Assembly (NCBI GenBank): GCA_964036315.1
Contig: OZ038485.1
Coordinates: 71,978,824 to 72,042,823 of the forward strand
DNA: 64,000 nucleotides
Direction: 5' to 3'
Source of the DNA: Acanthosepion esculentum
Lineage: Eukaryota > Mollusca > Cephalopoda > Sepiida > Sepiidae
In this document: positions 1-10,165 of the stretch, piece by piece
Layout of the letters: each line of letters begins with the position of its first letter
Numbering within the stretch: position 1 is the first letter of the stretch
The notes under the pieces: model-generated
Told to the model about the DNA's origin: nothing
The model's input: only the letters and a program-made list of their open reading frames with translations
Databases searched by the model: none
Program-made: the position numbers and the translations under genes

Positions 1-11
1 AATACTTTTCG

Positions 12-28
12 ATCGATAACATATCGAT
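12..28. repeat. Palindrome 1, ATCGATA-ACA-TATCGAT
   Basis: Perfect 7-bp inverted repeat with a 3-bp centre, shown in monomer 1 and repeated in nearly every monomer. Overlapping bases give a CGATCG (PvuI) site and two ATCGAT (ClaI) sites per monomer. It is the most GC- and CpG-rich part of an otherwise A/T-dominated unit and stays intact in the large majority of copies. Exceptions include CGTTCG copies (near 2,817, 24,659, 26,173, 28,985, 30,281, 44,782, 60,119), CTATCG (13,431 and 40,239), CGATTG (5,199 and 34,396), ATAACGAT copies (9,761 and five others) and CATTTCGAT copies. A dyad of this sort could bind a dimeric protein or extrude as a short hairpin. No binding factor can be named from the sequence. 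Confidence 0.9.
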
Positions 29-31
29 TTT

Positions 32-45
32 CAATAATTTTATTG
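32..45. repeat. Palindrome 2, CAATAA-TT-TTATTG
   Basis: A 6-bp inverted repeat with a 2-bp centre, lying four bases after palindrome 1 in each monomer. Most copies keep both arms. Variants include TTAATGG (near 5,011, 5,872, 6,960, 8,258, 34,207 and 35,937), which breaks one arm, CAATAAG (44,805 and 60,141), CAATACTTTT (45,021 and 60,358) and CAGTAA (3,923 and 33,119). Very AT-rich palindromes arise easily by composition, so the functional weight is low. Confidence 0.75.
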
Positions 46-102
46 GTTTTCTAAAGATTTCAATAAGTAAATCAATTTTTCAAACAACCGTGTTTAACGT
101 TG

Positions 103-215
103 AAAAACAAGCCAAAACAGCTTGCTTTTACACCAAAAATTCAATATTTTTCAAAACTTCGTAAAACTTAAAATTTGCAATATAACTTTGTGAAAACTGT
201 TGAAACTTGTTGAAA
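103..215. other. Helically spaced A-tracts, predicted curved DNA
   Basis: In the 3' half of the monomer, runs of A or T recur near one helical turn. A-runs start at monomer positions 103, 114, 136, 153, 163, 170, 193, 203 and 213, with T-runs at 126 and 147. The last part reads as near-decamers (GTGAAAACT, GTTGAAACTT, GTTGAAATCA). Phased A-tracts are known to bend DNA, and curvature is reported for many satellites. The effect repeats in every monomer and would give a regularly curved array. This is a reading of spacing only, since no curvature calculation was run. Confidence 0.6.
108..124. repeat. Small stem CAAGC...GCTTG
   Basis: The segment CAAGCCAAAACAGCTTG can pair as a 5-bp stem (108-112 with 120-124) around a 7-base loop. 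The widespread variant GAAGCC keeps four pairs, and the class B variant CAAACC loses the fourth pair. A variant with CGGCTTCC (near 1,195, 24,335 and 28,658) can form AAGCC/GGCTT with a 5-base loop instead. In the copies at 545 and 23,685 the left arm is CAATCC, so that pairing is lost. Five-base stems are weak and may be incidental. Confidence 0.5.
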
Positions 216-217
216 TC

Positions 218-429
218 AATACTTTTCGATCGATAACATATCGATTTTCAATAATTTTATTGGTTTTCTAAAGATTTCAATAAGTAAGTCAATTTTTCAT
301 ACAGTTTAACGTTGAAAAACAAACCAAAACAGCTTGCTTTTACACCTAAAATTCCATATTTTTCAAAACTTTGTAAAACTTAAAATTTGCAATATAACTT
401 TGTGAAAACTGTTGAAACTTGTTGAAATC
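218..429 (+). repeat. Class B monomer (212 bp), reference copy of 41
   Basis: This copy is 5 bp shorter than class A. It carries a linked set of differences: AAGTAAGTCA for AAGTAAATCA, CATACAG for CAAACAACCGTG (which contains the 5-bp loss), and AACAAACC for AACAAGCC. All 41 class B copies carry these together, so they descend from one ancestral deletion copy that was spread as a unit. The change AAGCC to AAACC weakens the small stem at monomer position 108-124. Class B is frequent in domains I, III and III' and sparse in II and II'. Confidence 0.95.
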
Positions 430-3400
430 AATACTTTTCGATCGATAACATATCGATTTTCAATAATTTTATTGGTTTTCTAAATATTTCAATAAGTAAA
501 TCAATTTTTCAAACAACCGTATTTAACGTTGAAAAACAATCCAAAACGGCTTCCTTTTACACCTAAAATTCAATATTTTTCAAAACTTTGTAAAACTTAA
601 AATTTGCAATATAACTTTGTGAAAACTGTTGAAACTTGTTGAAATCAATACTTTTCGATCGATAACATATCGATTTTCAATAATTTTATTGGTTTTCTAA
701 AGATTTCAATAAGTAAATCAATTTTTCAAACAACCGTGTTTAACGTTGAAAAAGAAGCCAAAACAGCTTGCTTTTACACCTAAAATTCAATATTTTTCAA
801 AACTTTGTAAAACTTAAAATTTGCAATATAACTTTGAGAAAACTGTTGAAACATGCTGAAATCAATACTTTTCGATCGATAACATATCGATTTTCAATAA
901 TTTTATTGGTTTTCTAAAGATTTCAATAAGTAAGTCAATTTTTCATACAGTTTAACGTTGAAAAACAAACCAAAACAGCTTTCTTTTACACCTAAAATTC
1001 AATATTTTTCAAAACTTTGTAAAACTTAAAATTTGCAATATAACTTTGTGAAAACTGTTGAAACTTGTTGAAATCAATACTTTTCGATCGATAACATATC
1101 GATTTTCAATAATTTTATTGGTTTTCTAATGATTTCAATAAGTAAATCAATTTTTCAAACAACCGTGTTTAACGTTGAAAAACAAGCCAAAACGGCTTCC
1201 TTTTACACCTAAAATTCAATATTTTTCAAAACTTTGTAAAACTTAAAATTTGCAATATAACTTTGTGAAAACTGTTGAAACTTGTTGAAATCAATACTTT
1301 TCGATCGATAACATATCGATTTTCAATAATTTTATTGGTTTTCTAAAGATTTCAATAAGTAAATCAATTTTTCAAACAACCGTGTTTAACGTTGAAAAAC
1401 AAGCCAAAACAGCTTGCTTTTACACCTAAAATTCAATATTTTTCAAAACTTTGTAAAACTTAAAATTTGCAATATAACTTTGTGAAAACTGTTGAAACAT
1501 GCTGAAATCAATACTTTTCGATCGATAACATATCGATTTTCAATAATTTTATTGGTTTTCTAAAGATTTCAATAAGTAAATCAATTTTTCAAACAACCGT
1601 GTTTAACGTTGAAAAAGAAGCCAAAACAGCTTGCTTTTACACCTAAAATTCAATATTTTTCAAAACTTTGTAAAACTTAAAATTTGCAATATAACTTTGA
1701 GAAAACTGTTGAAACATGCTGAAATCAATACTTTTCGATCGATAACATATCGATTTTCAATAATTTTATTGGTTTTCTAAAGATTTCAATAAGTAAGTCA
1801 ATTTTTCATACAGTTTAACGTTGAAAAACAAACCAAAACAGCTTGATTTTACACCTAAAATTCAATATTTTTCAAAACTTTGTAAAACTTAAAATTTGCA
1901 ATATAACTTTGTGAAAACTGTTGAAACTTGTTGAAATCAATACTTTTCGATCGATAACATATCGATATTCAATAATTTTATTGGTTTTCTAAATATTTCA
2001 ATAAGTAAATCAATTTTTCAAATAACCGTGTTTAACGTTGAAAAACAAGCCAAAACAGCTTGCTTTTACACCTAAAATTCAATATTTTTCAAAACTTTGT
2101 AAAACTTAAAATTTGCAATATAACTTTGTGAAAACTGTTGAAACTTGTTGAAATCAATACTTTTCGATCGATAACATATCGATTTTCAATAATTTTATTG
2201 GTTTTCTAAAGATTTCAATAAGTAAATCAATTTTTCAAACATTCGTGTTTAACGTTGAAAAACAAGCCATAACAGCTTGCTTTTACCCCTAAAATTCAAT
2301 ATTTTACAAAACTTTGTAAAACTTAAAATTTGCAATATAACTTTGTGAAAACTGTTGAAACTTGTTGAAATCAATAGTTTTCGATCGATAACATATCGAT
2401 TTTCAATAATTTTATTGGTTTTCTAAAGATTTCAATAAGTAAATCAATTTTTCAAACAACCGTGTTTAACGTTGAAAAACAAGCCAAAACAGCTTGCTTT
2501 TACACCTAAAATTCAATATTTTTCAAAACTTCGTAAAACTTAAAATTTGCAATATAACTTTGTGAAAACTGTTGAAACTTGTTGAAATCAATACTTTTCG
2601 ATCGATAACATATCGATTTTCAATAATTTTATTGGTTTTCTAAATATTTCAATAAGTAAATCAATTTTTCAAACAACCGTGTTTAACGTTGAAAAACAAG
2701 CCAAAAGAGCTTGCTTTTACACCTAAAATTCAATATTTTTCAAAACTTTGTAAAACTTAAAATTTGCAATATAACTGTGTGAAAACTGTTGAAACTTGTT
2801 GAAATCAATACTTTTCGTTCGATAACATATCGACTTTCAATAATTTTATTGGTTTTCTAAATATTTCAATAAGTAAATCAATTTTTCAAACAACCGTGTT
2901 TAACGTTGAAAAACAATCCAAAACAGTTTGCTTTTACACCTAAAATTCAATATTTTTCAAAACTTTGTAAAACTTAAAATTTGCAATATAACTTTGTGAA
3001 AACTGTTGAAACATGCTGAAATCAATACTTTTCGATCGATAACATATCGATTTTCAATAATTTTATTGGTTTTCTAAAGATTTCAATAAGTAAATCAATT
3101 TTTCAAACAACCGTGTTTAACGTTGAAAAACAAGCCAAAACAGCTTGCTTTTACACCTAAAATTCAATATTTTTCAAAACTTTGTAAAACTTAAAATTTG
3201 CAATATAACTTTGTGAAAACTGTTGAAACTTGTTGAAATCAATAGTTTTCGATCGATAACATATCGATTTTCAATAATTTTATTGGTTTTCTAAAGATTT
3301 CAATAAGTAAATCAATTTTTCAAACAACCGTGTTTAACGTTGAAAAACAAGCCAAAACAGCTTGCTTTTACACCTAAAATTCAATATTTTTCAAAACTTT

Positions 3401-6400
3401 GTAAAACTTAAAATTTGCAATATAACTTTGTGAAAACTGTTGAAACATGCTGAAATCAATACTTTTCGATCGATAACATATCGATTTTCAATAATTTTAT
3501 TGGTTTTCTAAAGATTTCAATAAGTAAATCAATTTTTCAAACAACCGTGTTTAACGTTGAAAAACAAGCCAAAACAGCTTGCTTTTACACCTAAAATTCA
3601 ATATTTTTCAAAACTTTGTAAAACTTAAAATTTGCAATATAACTTTGTGAAAACTGTTGAAACTTGTTGAAATCAATACTTTTCGATCGATAACATATCG
3701 ATTTTCAATAATTTTATTGGTTTTCTAAAGATTTCAATAAGTAAATCAATTTTTTAAACAACCGTGTTTAACGTTGAAAAAGAAGCCAAAACAGCTTGCT
3801 TTTACACCTAAAATTCAATATTTTTCAAAACTTTGTAAAACTTAAAATTTGCAATATAACTTTGTGAAAACTGTTGAAACTTGCTGAAATCAATACTTTT
3901 CGATCGATAACATATCGATTTTCAGTAATTTTATTGGTCTTCTAAATATTTCAATAAGTAAATCAATTTTTCAAACAACCGTGTTTAACGTTGAAAAACA
4001 AGCCAAAACAGCTTGCTTTTACACCTAAAATTCAATATATTTCAAAACTTTGTAAAACTTAAAATTTCTAATATAACTTTGTGAAAACTGTTGAAACTTG
4101 TTGAAATCAATACTTTTCGATCGATAACATATCGATTTTCAATAATTTTATTGGTTTTCTAATGATTTCAATAAGTAAATCAATTTTTCAAACAACCGTG
4201 TTTAACGTTGAAAAAGAAGCCAAAACAGCTTGCTTTTACACCTAAAATTCAATATTTTTCAAAACTTTGTAAAACTTAAAATTTGCAATATAACTTTGTG
4301 AAAACTGTTGAAACTTGTTGAAATCAATACTTTTCGATCGATAACATATCGATTTTCAATAATTTTATTGGTTTTCTAAAGATTTCAATAAGTAAGTCAA
4401 TTTTTCATACAGTTTAACGTTGAAAAACAAACCAAAACAGCTTGCTTTTACACCTAAAATTCAATATTTTTCAAAACTTTGTAAAACTTAAAATTTGCAA
4501 TATAACTTTGTGAAAACTTTTGAAACTTGTTGAAATCAATAGTTTTCGATCGATAACATATCGATTTTCAATAATTTTATTTGTTTTCTAAAGGTTTCCA
4601 TAAGTAAATCAATTTTTCAAACAACCGTGTTTAACGTTGAAAAAGAAGCCAAAACAGCTTGCTTTTACACCTAAAATTCAATATTTTTCAAAACTTTGTA
4701 AAACTTAAAATTTGCAATATAACTTTGTGAAAACTGTTGAAACTTGCTGAAATCAATACATTTCGATCGATAACATATCGATTTTCAATAATTTTATTGG
4801 TTTTCTAAAGATTTCAATAAGTAAATCAATTTTTCAAACAACCGTGTTTAACGTTGAAAAACAAGCCAAAACAGCTTGCTTTTACACCTAAAATTCAATA
4901 TATTTCAAAACTTTGTAAAACTTAAAATTTGCAATATAACTTTGTGAAAACTGTTGAAACTTGCTGAAATCAATACTTTTCGATCGATAACATATCGATT
5001 TTCAATAATTTTAATGGTCTTCTAAATATTTCAATAAGTAAATCAATTTTTCAAACAACCGTGTTTAACGTTGAAAAACAAGCCAAAACAGCTTGCTTTT
5101 ACACCTAAAATTCAATATTTTTCAAAACTTTGTAAAACTTAAAATTTCTAATATAACTTTGTGAAAACTGTTGAAACTTGTTGAAATCAATACTTTTCGA
5201 TTGATAACATATCGATTTTCAATAATTTTATTGGTTTTCTAAAGATTTCAATAAGTAAGTCAATTTTTCATACAGTTTAACGTTGAAAAACAAACCAAAA
5301 CAGCTTGCTTTTACACCTAAAATTCAATATTTTTCAAAACTTTGTAAAACTTAAAATTTGCAATATAACTTTGTGAAAACTGTTGAAACTTGTTGAAATC
5401 AATAGTTTTCGATCGATAACATATCGATTTTCAATAATTTTATTTGTTTTCTAAAGATTTCCATAAGTAAATCAATTTTTCAAACAACCGTGTTTAACGT
5501 TGAAAAAGAAGCCAAAACAGCTTGCTTTTACACCTAAAATTCAATATTTTTCAAAACTTTGTAAAACTTAAAATTTGCAATATAACTTTGTGAAAACTGT
5601 TGAAACTTGCTGAAATCAATACTTTTCGATCGATAACATATCGATTTTCAATAATTTTATTGGTTTTCTAAAGATTTCAATAAGTAAATCAATTTTTCAA
5701 ACAACCGTGTTTAACGTTGAAAAACAAGCCAAAACAGCTTGCTTTTACACCTAAAATTCAATATATTTCAAAACTTTGTAAAACTTAAAATTTGCAATAT
5801 AACTTTGTGAAAACTGTTGAAACTTGCTGAAATCAATACTTTTCGATCGATAACATATCGATTTTCAATAATTTTAATGGTCTTCTAAATATTTCAATAA
5901 GTAAATCAATTTTTCAAACAACCGTGTTTAACGTTGAAAAACAAGCCAAAACAGCTTGCTTTTACACCTAAAATTCAATATTTTTCAAAACTTTGTAAAA
6001 CTTAAAATTTCTAATATAACTTTGTGAAAACTGTTGAAACTTGTTGAAATCAATACTTTTCGATCGATAACATATCGATTTTCAATAATTTTATTGTTTT
6101 TTTAAAGATTTCAATAAGTAAATCAATTTTTCAAACAACCGTGTTTAACGTTGAAAAACAAGCCAAAACAGCTTGCTTTTACACCTAAAATTCAATATTT
6201 TTCAAAACTTTGTAAAACTTAAAATTTGCAATATAACTTTGTGAAAACTGTTGAAACTTGCTGAAATCAATACTTTTCGATCGATAACATATCGATTTTC
6301 AATAATTTTATTGGTCTTCTAAAGATTTCAATAAGTAAATCAATTTTTCAAACAACCGTGTTTAACGTTGAAAAAGAAGCCAAAACAGCTTGCTTTTACA

Positions 6401-9400
6401 CCTAAAATTCAATATATTTCAAAACTTTGTAAAACTTAAAATTTGCAATATAACTTTGTGAAAACTGTTGAAACTTGTTGAAATCAATACTTTTCGATCG
6501 ATAACATATCGATTTTCAATAATTTTATTGGTTTTCTAAAGATTTCAATAAGTAAATCAATTTTTCAAACAACCGTGTTTAACGTTGAAAAACAAGCCAA
6601 AACAGCTTGCTTTTACACCTAAAATTCAATATTTTTCAAAACTTTGTAAAACTTAAAATTTGCAATATAACTTTGTGAAAACTGTTGAAACTTGTTGAAA
6701 TCAATACTTTTCGATCGATAACATATCGATTTTCAATAATTTTATTGGTTTTCTAAAGATTTCAATAAGTAAATCAATTTTTCAAACAACCGTGTTTAAC
6801 GTTGAAAAACAAGCCAAAACAGCTTGCTTTTACACCTAAAATTCAATATTTTTCAAAACTTTGTAAAACTTAAAATTTGCAATATAACTTTGTGAAAACT
6901 GTTGAAACATGCTGAAATCAATACTTTTCGATCGATAACATATCGATTTTCAATAATTTTAATGGTCTTCTAAATATTTCAATAAGTAAATCAATTTTTC
7001 AAACAACCGTGTTTAACGTTGAAAAACAAGCCAAAACAGCTTGCTTTTACACCTAAAATTCAATATTTTTCAAAACTTTGTAAAACTTAAAATTTCTAAT
7101 ATAACTTTGTGAAAACTGTTGAAACTTGTTGAAATCAATACTTTTCGATCGATAACATATCGATTTTCAATAATTTTATTGGTTTTCTAAAGATTTCAAT
7201 AAGTAAATCAATTTTTCAAACAACCGTGTTTAACGTTGAAAAACAAGCCAAAACAGCTTGCTTTTACACCTAAAATTCAATATATTTCAAAACTTTGTAA
7301 AACTTAAAATTTGCAATATAACTTTGTGAAAACTGTTGAAACTTGCTGAAATCAATACTTTTCGATCGATAACATATCGATTTTCAATAATTTTATTGTT
7401 TTTTTAAAGATTTCAATAAGTAAATCAATTTTTCAAACAACCGTGTTTAACGTTGAAAAACAAGCCAAAACAGCTTGCTTTTACACCTAAAATTCAATAT
7501 TTTTCAAAACTTTGTAAAACTTAAAATTTGCAATATAACTTTGTGAAAACTGTTGAAACTTGCTGAAATCAATACTTTTCGATCGATAACATATCGATTT
7601 TCAATAATTTTATTGGTCTTCTAAAGATTTCAATAAGTAAATCAATTTTTCAAACAACCGTGTTTAACGTTGAAAAAGAAGCCAAAACAGCTTGCTTTTA
7701 CACATAAAATTCAATATATTTCAAAACTTTGTAAAACTTAAAATTTGCAATATAACTTTGTGAAAACTGTTGAAACTTGTTGAAATCAATACTTTTCGAT
7801 CGATAACATATCGATTTTCAATAATTTTATTGGTTTTCTAAAGATTTCAATAAGTAAATCAATTTTTCAAACAACCGTGTTTAACGTTGAATAACAAGCC
7901 AAAACAGCTTGCTTTTACACCTAAAATTCAATATTTTTCAAAACTTTGTAAAACTTAAAATTTGCAATATAACTTTGTGAAAACTGTTGAAACTTGTTGA
8001 AATCAATACTTTTCGATCGATAACATATCGATTTTCAATAATTTTATTGGTTTTCTAAAGATTTCAATAAGTAAATCAATTTTTCAAACAACCGTGTTTA
8101 ACGTTGAAAAACAAGCCAAAACAGCTTGCTTTTACACCTAAAATTCAATATTTTTCAAAACTTTGTAAAACTTAAAATTTGCAATATAACTTTGTGAAAA
8201 CTGTTGAAACATGCTGAAATCAATACTTTTCGATCGATAACATATCGATTTTCAATAATTTTAATGGTCTTCTAAATATTTCAATAAGTAAATCAATTTT
8301 TCAAACAACCGTGTTTAACGTTGAAAAACAAGCCAAAACAGCTTGCTTTTACACCTAAAATTCAATATTTTTCAAAACTTTGTAAAACTTAAAATTTCTA
8401 ATATAACTTTGTGAAAACTGTTGAAACTTGTTGAAATCAATACTTTTCGATCGATAACATATCGATTTTCAATAATTTTATTGTTTTTTTAAAGATTTCA
8501 ATAAGTAAATCAATTTTTCAAACAACCGTGTTTAACGTTGAAAAAGAAGCCAAAACAGCTTGCTTTTACACCTAAAATTCAATATTTTTCAAAACTTTGT
8601 AAAACTTAAAATTTGCAATATAACTTTGTGAAAACTGTTGAAACTTGCTGAAATCAATACTTTTCGATCGATAACATATCGATTTTCAATAATTTTATTG
8701 GTCTTCTAAAGATTTCAATAAGTAAATCAATTTTTCAAACAACCGTGTTTAACGTTGAAAAAGAAGCCAAAACAGCTTGCTTTTACACCTAAAATTCAAT
8801 ATATTTCAAAACTTTGTAAAACTTAAAATTTGCAATATAACTTTGTGAAAACTGTTGAAACTTGTTGAAATCAATACTTTTCGATCGATAACATATCGAT
8901 TTTCAATAATTTTATTGGTTTTCTAAAGATTTCAATAAGTAAATCAATTTTTCAAACAACCGTGTTTAACGTTGAAAAACAAGCCAAAACAGCTTGCTTT
9001 TACACCTAAAATTCAATATTTTTCAAAACTTTGTAAAACTTAAAATTTCTAATATAACTTTGTGAAAACTGTTGAAACTTGTTGAAATCAATACTTTTCG
9101 ATCGATAACATATCGATTTTCAATAATTTTATTGTTTTTTTAAAGATTTCAATAAGTAAATCAATTTTTCAAACAACCGTGTTTAACGTTGAAAAAGAAG
9201 CCAAAACAGCTTGCTTTTACACCTAAAATTCAATATTTTTCAAAACTTTGTTAAACTTAAAATTTGCAATATAACTTTGTGAAAACTGTTGAAACTTGCT
9301 GAAATCAATACTTTTCGATCGATAACATATCGATTTTCAATAATTTTATTGGTCTTCTAAAGATTTCAATAAGTAAATCAATTTTTCAAACAACCGTGTT

Positions 9401-9957
9401 TAACGTTGAAAAAGAAGCCAAAACAGCTTGCTTTTACACCTAAAATTCAATATATTTCAAAACTTTGTAAAACTTAAAATTTGCAATATAACTTTGTGAA
9501 AACTGTTGAAACTTGTTGAAATCAATACTTTTCGATCGATAACATATCGATTTTCAATAATTTTATTGGTTTTCTAAAGATTTCAATAAGTAAATCAATT
9601 TTTCAAACAACCGTGTTTAACGTTGAAAAACAAGCCAAAACAGCTTGCTTTTACACCTAAAATTCAATATTTTTCAAAACTTTGTAAAACTTAAAATTTG
9701 CAATATAACTTTGTGAAAACTGTTGAAACTTGTTGAAATCAATACTTTTCGATCGATAACATAACGATTTTCAATAATTTTATTGGTTTTCTAAAGATTT
9801 CAATAAGTAAATCAATTTTTCAAACAACCGTGTTTAACGTTGAAAAACAAGCCAAAACAGCTTGCTTTTACACCTAAAATTCAATATTTTTCAAAACTTT
9901 GTAAAACTTAAAATTTGCAATATAACTTTGTGAAAACTGTTGAAACATGCTGAAATC

Positions 9958-10165
9958 AATATTTTTCGATCGATAACATATCGATTTTCAATAATTTTAT
10001 TGGTTTTCTAAAGATTTCAATAAGTCAATTTTTCATACAGTTTAACGTTGAAAAACAAACCAAAACAGCTTGCTTTTACACCTAAAATTCAATATTTTTC
10101 AAAACTTTGTAAAACTTAAAATTTGCAATATAACTTTGTGAAAACTGTTGAAACTTGTTGAAATC
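9958..10165 (+). repeat. Class C monomer (208 bp), copy 1
   Basis: A class B derivative with a further 4-bp loss: CAATAAGTCAATTT replaces CAATAAGTAAGTCAATTT. The lost bases are one unit of a TAAG direct repeat, the expected product of replication slippage or short-repeat deletion. The monomer also begins AATATTTTTCG instead of AATACTTTTCG, a change shared by all four class C copies. It opens a 4,544-bp higher-order unit. Confidence 0.9.

Larger units (their letters stand above)
1..217 (+). repeat. Class A monomer (217 bp), reference copy
   Basis: This is the first complete copy and is used here to number monomer positions. In order it holds: palindrome 1 (12-28), palindrome 2 (32-45), a TTTCAATAA repeat at 29-37 and 58-66, the class-diagnostic stretch AAGTAAATCA...CCGTG (65-92), an AACGTT site (96-101), a small CAAGC/GCTTG stem (108-124), and an A-tract-rich 3' half (103-217) ending in near-decamer repeats of the GTTGAAA type. 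Its G+C is 54 of 217 (25%). It departs from the majority consensus in CACCAAAAAT for CACCTAAAAT at 131-140 and in ACTTCG for ACTTTG near 160. Its closest relative is the copy starting at 23,141, which shares both changes. The start point is arbitrary because the array is circularly permutable. Confidence 0.95.
1..3891 (+). repeat. Domain I of the array (18 monomers)
   Basis: Eighteen monomers, three of class B (at about 286, 926 and 1,792), all with GGTTTTCT at the position where domain II uses GGTCTTCT. Distinctive variants include CGGCTTCC (545 and 1,195), CTTGATTTT (1,843), ATCGATATTC (1,962), AACAGC preceded by CCAT with CCCCT (2,270-2,290), AAAAGAGC with CTGTGTG (2,705 and 2,777) and CGTTCG (2,817). 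The same ordered variants recur at 23,141 onward and again in part at 28,112 onward, so this domain is one copy of a longer higher-order unit. Confidence 0.85.

Noticed and set aside
8..22. CENP-B box
   Set aside because: TTCGATCGA fits the first half of the mammalian box (TTCGNNNNA), but the required CGGG in the second half is absent (ACAT instead), in every copy looked at.
22..29. DREF/BEAF-type TATCGATA element
   Set aside because: The monomer has TATCGATT, one base off the core, and there is no promoter context. It is mentioned only as a resemblance.
181..190. TATA box (TATAACTT) as a promoter in each monomer
   Set aside because: In a 75% A+T repeat such matches are expected by chance, and no transcript start or gene follows. 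Satellite transcription is possible but not supported by the sequence alone.
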